A stretch of 16,284 nucleotides of DNA from Candidatus Uhrbacteria bacterium (GTDB lineage: Bacteria > Patescibacteriota > Patescibacteriia > UBA9934 > UBA10169): NCBI GenBank assembly GCA_003505155.1, contig DNYJ01000017.1:5858-22141 (forward strand), read 5' to 3'. The notes under the pieces are model-generated. The model was given only the letters and a program-made list of their open reading frames with translations. It was not told the DNA's origin and ran no database searches. This document shows positions 13,053 through 16,284 of the stretch, piece by piece; positions within the stretch are counted from its first letter, which is position 1; every line of letters starts with the position of its first letter. Both the position numbers and the translations under genes were made by a program.

Positions 13053-14381
13053 ATGGACGTAACAATTATTGGAACAGGCTACGTCGGTCTCGTCACAGGC
13101 GTGTGTCTCGCCTCTTTGGGAAACAAGGTTGTCTGTTTTGACATTGATCGAGATAAAATCTCGAAGCTGAAAGAAGGCCGTGTGCCGTTTTTTGAACCAG
13201 GGCTTCAGGATCTCGTCAAAGAGGGGATGGCAAAAGGAAACCTCCGCTTCACCGTCGAGCTGTCCGATGCCCTTCAGGACGCGAGCTTCGTTTTTTTGTG
13301 CGTGGGAACGCCGCCTACGGAAATCGGCTCGGCCGACCTTTCTTTCATCGAAGAGGCTGTGCGGCAGATCGGTCTTACCCTCGATCATGACATCTACCTT
13401 GTGACGAAATCAACCGTGCCGGTGGGGACGAATCGGCGTTTGCTCTCCCTCGTCAGTGAAGCGCTGGAAGAGGTTGGACGCGACCCTCGTCAAATTCATG
13501 TGACCATGCTTTCCAATCCGGAGTTTCTGCGCGAAGGCTCGGCGGTGGACGATTTCATGAAGCCGGATCGCATTCTTGTTGGCGCCGACGAGCGGTGGGG
13601 AGCGGATATTCTTCTGCGGATGTATGCGCCGTTTGAATGCCCAAAAGTCATCATGCGGCTCGAATCCGCAGAGCTTGCCAAGTATACGGCGAACGCTTTT
13701 CTTGCCGCGAAGATTTCGTTTATAAACGAAATCGCGGAGATTGCGGAAAAGACGGGAGCGGACATCCGCGAAGTGGCGGAGGCGATAGGACTTGATCCGC
13801 GCATCGGTTCGAAATTTTTGAAAGCGGGTATTGGCTACGGCGGTTCATGCTTTCCCAAAGACACGCGGGCGCTCTACCAAATTGCTGGCTCCGCGGGACT
13901 CGATTTTCATCTTCTTTCCGCCGTGATTGAAGTTAACAATCGGCAAAGGGATCGTTTTGTCGCGCGCATTCGAGAGACGCTCGGAGATCTTACGGGCAAA
14001 AAGATCGGCATCTGGGGGCTTGCATTTAAGGCGAATACGGACGACGTGCGCGAGTCCTCCGCGATCGACATCGTCCGGCGTCTCTTTGCAGAGGGCGCCG
14101 ACATCACGGCCTACGATCCGCAGGGAATGGAATCGGCTCGGAAGATGCTCGGCGACACCATTCAATATGCTTCCGACCCTCTGTCAGCGGCGGCGGGCGC
14201 GGATGCGCTGTGCGTATTGACCGAGTGGCCTCTCTTTCGAAGCGTCAACGGGGTGAAGCTGGCAGAAGTGATGCGCGGCACCCACGTGTTTGACGGACGC
14301 AACGTGCTTGCCGATCTTAGGATGGAAACGTATGGTCTTACCTATCACGGCATCGGGCTTTGCAAGAATCTTCCTCTCTAG
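13053..14381 (+). CDS. ugd: UDP-glucose/GDP-mannose 6-dehydrogenase family protein
   Basis: A 442-residue NAD-dependent enzyme that oxidises a nucleotide sugar at C6 to the uronic acid, supplying precursors for surface polysaccharides. The N-terminal nucleotide-binding GTGYVG is at 7-12. KSTVPVGT and NPEFLREGSA follow in the expected order, then the substrate and oligomer helix ELAKYTANAFLAAKISFINE, and the catalytic Cys266 in GYGGSCFPKD. The C-terminal UDP-binding domain (GLAFKANTDDVRESSA onward) is complete. UDP-glucose is the likeliest substrate, but related enzymes use other UDP-sugars. The ATG at 13053 begins the Rossmann fold and has GGGAGG 11 nt upstream, a rather long spacing. Its 3' end overlaps comEC. 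Confidence 0.93.
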   Translation: MDVTIIGTGYVGLVTGVCLASLGNKVVCFDIDRDKISKLKEGRVPFFEPGLQDLVKEGMAKGNLRFTVELSDALQDASFVFLCVGTPPTEIGSADLSFIEEAVRQIGLTLDHDIYLVTKSTVPVGTNRRLLSLVSEALEEVGRDPRQIHVTMLSNPEFLREGSAVDDFMKPDRILVGADERWGADILLRMYAPFECPKVIMRLESAELAKYTANAFLAAKISFINEIAEIAEKTGADIREVAEAIGLDPRIGSKFLKAGIGYGGSCFPKDTRALYQIAGSAGLDFHLLSAVIEVNNRQRDRFVARIRETLGDLTGKKIGIWGLAFKANTDDVRESSAIDIVRRLFAEGADITAYDPQGMESARKMLGDTIQYASDPLSAAAGADALCVLTEWPLFRSVNGVKLAEVMRGTHVFDGRNVLADLRMETYGLTYHGIGLCKNLPL

Positions 14382-16284
14382 TTTTGTCATTGGGATTGCG
14401 CTTGCAAGTTGGATCCCCGGCCAAGTCATCTTTCTCTTCTTGGGTTTTTTCTTCGCGGGGATTTTTATTTTTCTGCGAAGAAGCATTGTTTTGATGGTTC
14501 TTGTCGCGGTCTGTGCCATTTCACTTGGCGTCTTTCGTTACCAGCTGACGATTCCCGATGGTTCGACTTGGTTCGCCGCAGATCGAGGGGAGGGAAGCGC
14601 GGTGGCATGGATCGGCTCCGAAGTGGCGCTCGAAGGTGTTGTCTTAGGCGACGTGCAGACATCGAGCCAGCTTCAGAGTTTCACGCTGGGCGACGTACGG
14701 ATCGATGGCGAGGCGGTTCGTTCCAAAGTTCTCGTTCGCGTTCCTCTTTATCCCGAGTTTACTTACGGCAATCGCATCCGCCTCGATTGCACCCTTGAAG
14801 CGCCCGAGCCGTTCGATGGGTTTCGTTACGACCGCTATTTGGCCAAAGAAGGCGTTTTGGCGATCTGTCAAAGTTATCGTGAGCCGTTTTTGCTTGGGAC
14901 GGATCGAATCAGTGTTCGAGGCCGTCTCCTTGCCGTCAAAGGAGGCATCCTCGAGCGCGTTCGCTTGACGTTCCATGAACCGTACGCCGCGCTTCTTGAA
15001 GGTCTCTTGCTCGGCGAGAAGAATCTTCCCGATTCGGTCGAAGAAGATTTTCGCCGCGCTGGCCTCTCTCATATCGTCGCGGCGAGCGGACAGAACGTGG
15101 CGCTTGTAACCGACGTCCTCTTTTGGCTTTTGATCGGCATCGGATTTCGTCGAAGGGGAGCGAGCGTTGCTCTTCTTGTTGGCATCGCGTTGTATGTGCT
15201 TCTCGCGGGAGCCGATGCGGCGATCGTGCGCGCCGGCATCATGGGGTCGGTCGTGGCATTGTCTCGGACGTTGGGCCGAGTACCTTCGACGACGAACATG
15301 CTTTTGTTTGCGCTCTCGCTCATGCTTCTGCACAACCCCCTTCTTCTTCGAGATGATGTTGGCTTTCAACTTTCCTTTGCGGCAACGACCGGCATCGTTG
15401 TTTTTCAGCCGAGGCTTGCGCGCTTCTTTGCCTTTCTCCCGCGCGGGCTCGGTCTTCGCGAAGCGCTCGCGACTTCGGCCTCCGCCATTGCGGCAACGCT
15501 TCCTGTCATGCTTATTTCTTTCGGCGAACTCTCGTTCGTCGCTCCGCTTGCCAACCTTCTCGTGCTTCCGCTGATTCCGTTTGTGATGATCGCGGGCGCC
15601 GTCATCCTCATGATCTCGGCGGTCGTCCAGCCGCTCGCGCTTGTGCTTGCCGCTCCCGTCGTCGGCGGACTCAAGATAATCCTCGGCTCGGCGCATCTGC
15701 TCTCCAGCCTTCCCTTTGCTACGGCTGACTTGGGAAATCTTCCGTGGCTTCGGGTTCTCTTCGTCCTTGCCGCGCTCTGGCTTTTGAAGATCCTTCTTGC
15801 TCTGCGTTCCGTTCCCGGCTCCCACGGCTATGGGTTGTCCGTGAGATATTTCGTGATGGTCGGTGCGCTTCTTCTCGTGCCGATGGTTCCCGATCTCCTT
15901 CCCAGCGAACCGTTCCGTCTTCAATTTTTCTCGGTTGGGCAGGGGGATGCGACGATGGTGGAGCTTCCTTCGGGAGAACGCTGGCTCATTGATGGAGGCC
16001 CTGACGAGAGCGTTCTTGTCAAACTCGGCCAGATTCTCCCGTGGTACGATCGGCGCATTGACGTCCTCGTTCCCACGCACGCGGATGCGGATCACATCAC
16101 GGGTCTTATCGAGGTGAGTCGAAGGTACAACATTGGTCGCGTGTATCTTTCCGCCGATGACGCCTCGCTCAACATGCGGATTCTGCAAAACCTCTGGCGA
16201 GAAGTCCCCGTCGAGTTGGTCGCTCACGGAGATGATCTCTCGGTTGGCGGAGTTGAGATTCGCGTGCTCGGTCCTCCCGCAGGC
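14332..16284 (+). CDS. comEC: ComEC/Rec2 DNA uptake channel, cut by the window end
   Basis: An open frame of 651 codons continuing past the window. Family knowledge: ComEC is the inner-membrane channel that takes single-stranded DNA into the cytoplasm during natural transformation. Hydrophobic helices (about 9-65) are followed by an extracellular OB-like DUF4131 region (about 80-190), then the polytopic competence domain (about 215-510) with GLSHIVAASGQN at 244-255. A C-terminal metallo-beta-lactamase-like domain begins with FFSVGQGDA (532-540) and carries THADADH (582-588), the metal-binding motif. The rest of that domain lies outside the window. The ATG at 14332 overlaps the end of ugd by 50 nt and has AGGA about 9 nt upstream; no later ATG precedes the first helix. 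It is probably co-transcribed with ugd. Confidence 0.93.
   Translation, partial: MVLPITASGFARIFLSSFVIGIALASWIPGQVIFLFLGFFFAGIFIFLRRSIVLMVLVAVCAISLGVFRYQLTIPDGSTWFAADRGEGSAVAWIGSEVALEGVVLGDVQTSSQLQSFTLGDVRIDGEAVRSKVLVRVPLYPEFTYGNRIRLDCTLEAPEPFDGFRYDRYLAKEGVLAICQSYREPFLLGTDRISVRGRLLAVKGGILERVRLTFHEPYAALLEGLLLGEKNLPDSVEEDFRRAGLSHIVAASGQNVALVTDVLFWLLIGIGFRRRGASVALLVGIALYVLLAGADAAIVRAGIMGSVVALSRTLGRVPSTTNMLLFALSLMLLHNPLLLRDDVGFQLSFAATTGIVVFQPRLARFFAFLPRGLGLREALATSASAIAATLPVMLISFGELSFVAPLANLLVLPLIPFVMIAGAVILMISAVVQPLALVLAAPVVGGLKIILGSAHLLSSLPFATADLGNLPWLRVLFVLAALWLLKILLALRSVPGSHGYGLSVRYFVMVGALLLVPMVPDLLPSEPFRLQFFSVGQGDATMVELPSGERWLIDGGPDESVLVKLGQILPWYDRRIDVLVPTHADADHITGLIEVSRRYNIGRVYLSADDASLNMRILQNLWREVPVELVAHGDDLSVGGVEIRVLGPPAG

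Noticed and set aside
14644..16227. Long minus-strand open frame (527 codons)
   Set aside because: It is the antisense of comEC; its product is charged and low-complexity, whereas the plus frame shows clear ComEC motifs.
1..16284. Recoding of TGA as in Gracilibacteria or Absconditabacteria
   Set aside because: Several genes end naturally at TGA and no conserved protein contains an internal TGA.

Overview
The window looks like a piece of a bacterial chromosome with compact gene spacing and the standard genetic code (TGA is used as a stop by several genes, e.g. at 567-569, 4541-4543 and 5051-5053). The style of IF2, LeuRS, GDH and ComEC, the weak or absent Shine-Dalgarno sequences on housekeeping genes, and the many small secreted or membrane proteins without recognisable families suggest a Patescibacteria/CPR (Parcubacteria-like) genome. 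That placement is an inference from sequence style, not from a marker phylogeny.

Left part (1-5413) is accessory. It holds eight genes, mostly unrecognised: a small membrane protein (268-585, +); a membrane-anchored protein with an HEFAH zincin motif (567-1343, -); a small membrane-anchored protein (1564-1902, -); a secreted, probably lipid-anchored protein (1965-3002, -); an N-terminally truncated HIT-family protein (3115-3513, -); an unknown helical protein (3644-4543, +); and a translationally coupled pair of small proteins (4704-5054 and 5051-5413, -). Three copies of a previously unlabelled intergenic element lie at 1-77, 1475-1550 and 3478-3550. Each combines an inverted repeat with a conserved core holding a DnaA-box-like nonamer, TGTGGATAA in two copies and TGTGGATCA in the third. 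The truncated HIT gene runs directly into the third copy.

Right part (5458-16284) is housekeeping and all on the + strand: infB (IF2), trxA-trxB (thioredoxin and its reductase, 2 nt apart), gdhA (glutamate dehydrogenase family), a 69-residue unknown, leuS (leucyl-tRNA synthetase with a shortened segment after the editing domain), ugd (UDP-glucose/GDP-mannose dehydrogenase family) and comEC (DNA uptake channel, cut by the window end). Units are separated by clear intrinsic terminators, and promoters start almost immediately after them. The trxA and leuS promoters share an extended -10 (TGnTATACT). leuS would have a leader of only about 5 nt. The infB promoter is back to back with that of the unknown pair on the other strand.

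The gap between trxB and gdhA carries a second notable structure: a long imperfect inverted repeat (arms of about 45 bp, 8860-8904 and 8962-9006) built from repeated ATCTGTA units. No rRNA, tRNA, CRISPR array, transposase or integrase was seen.
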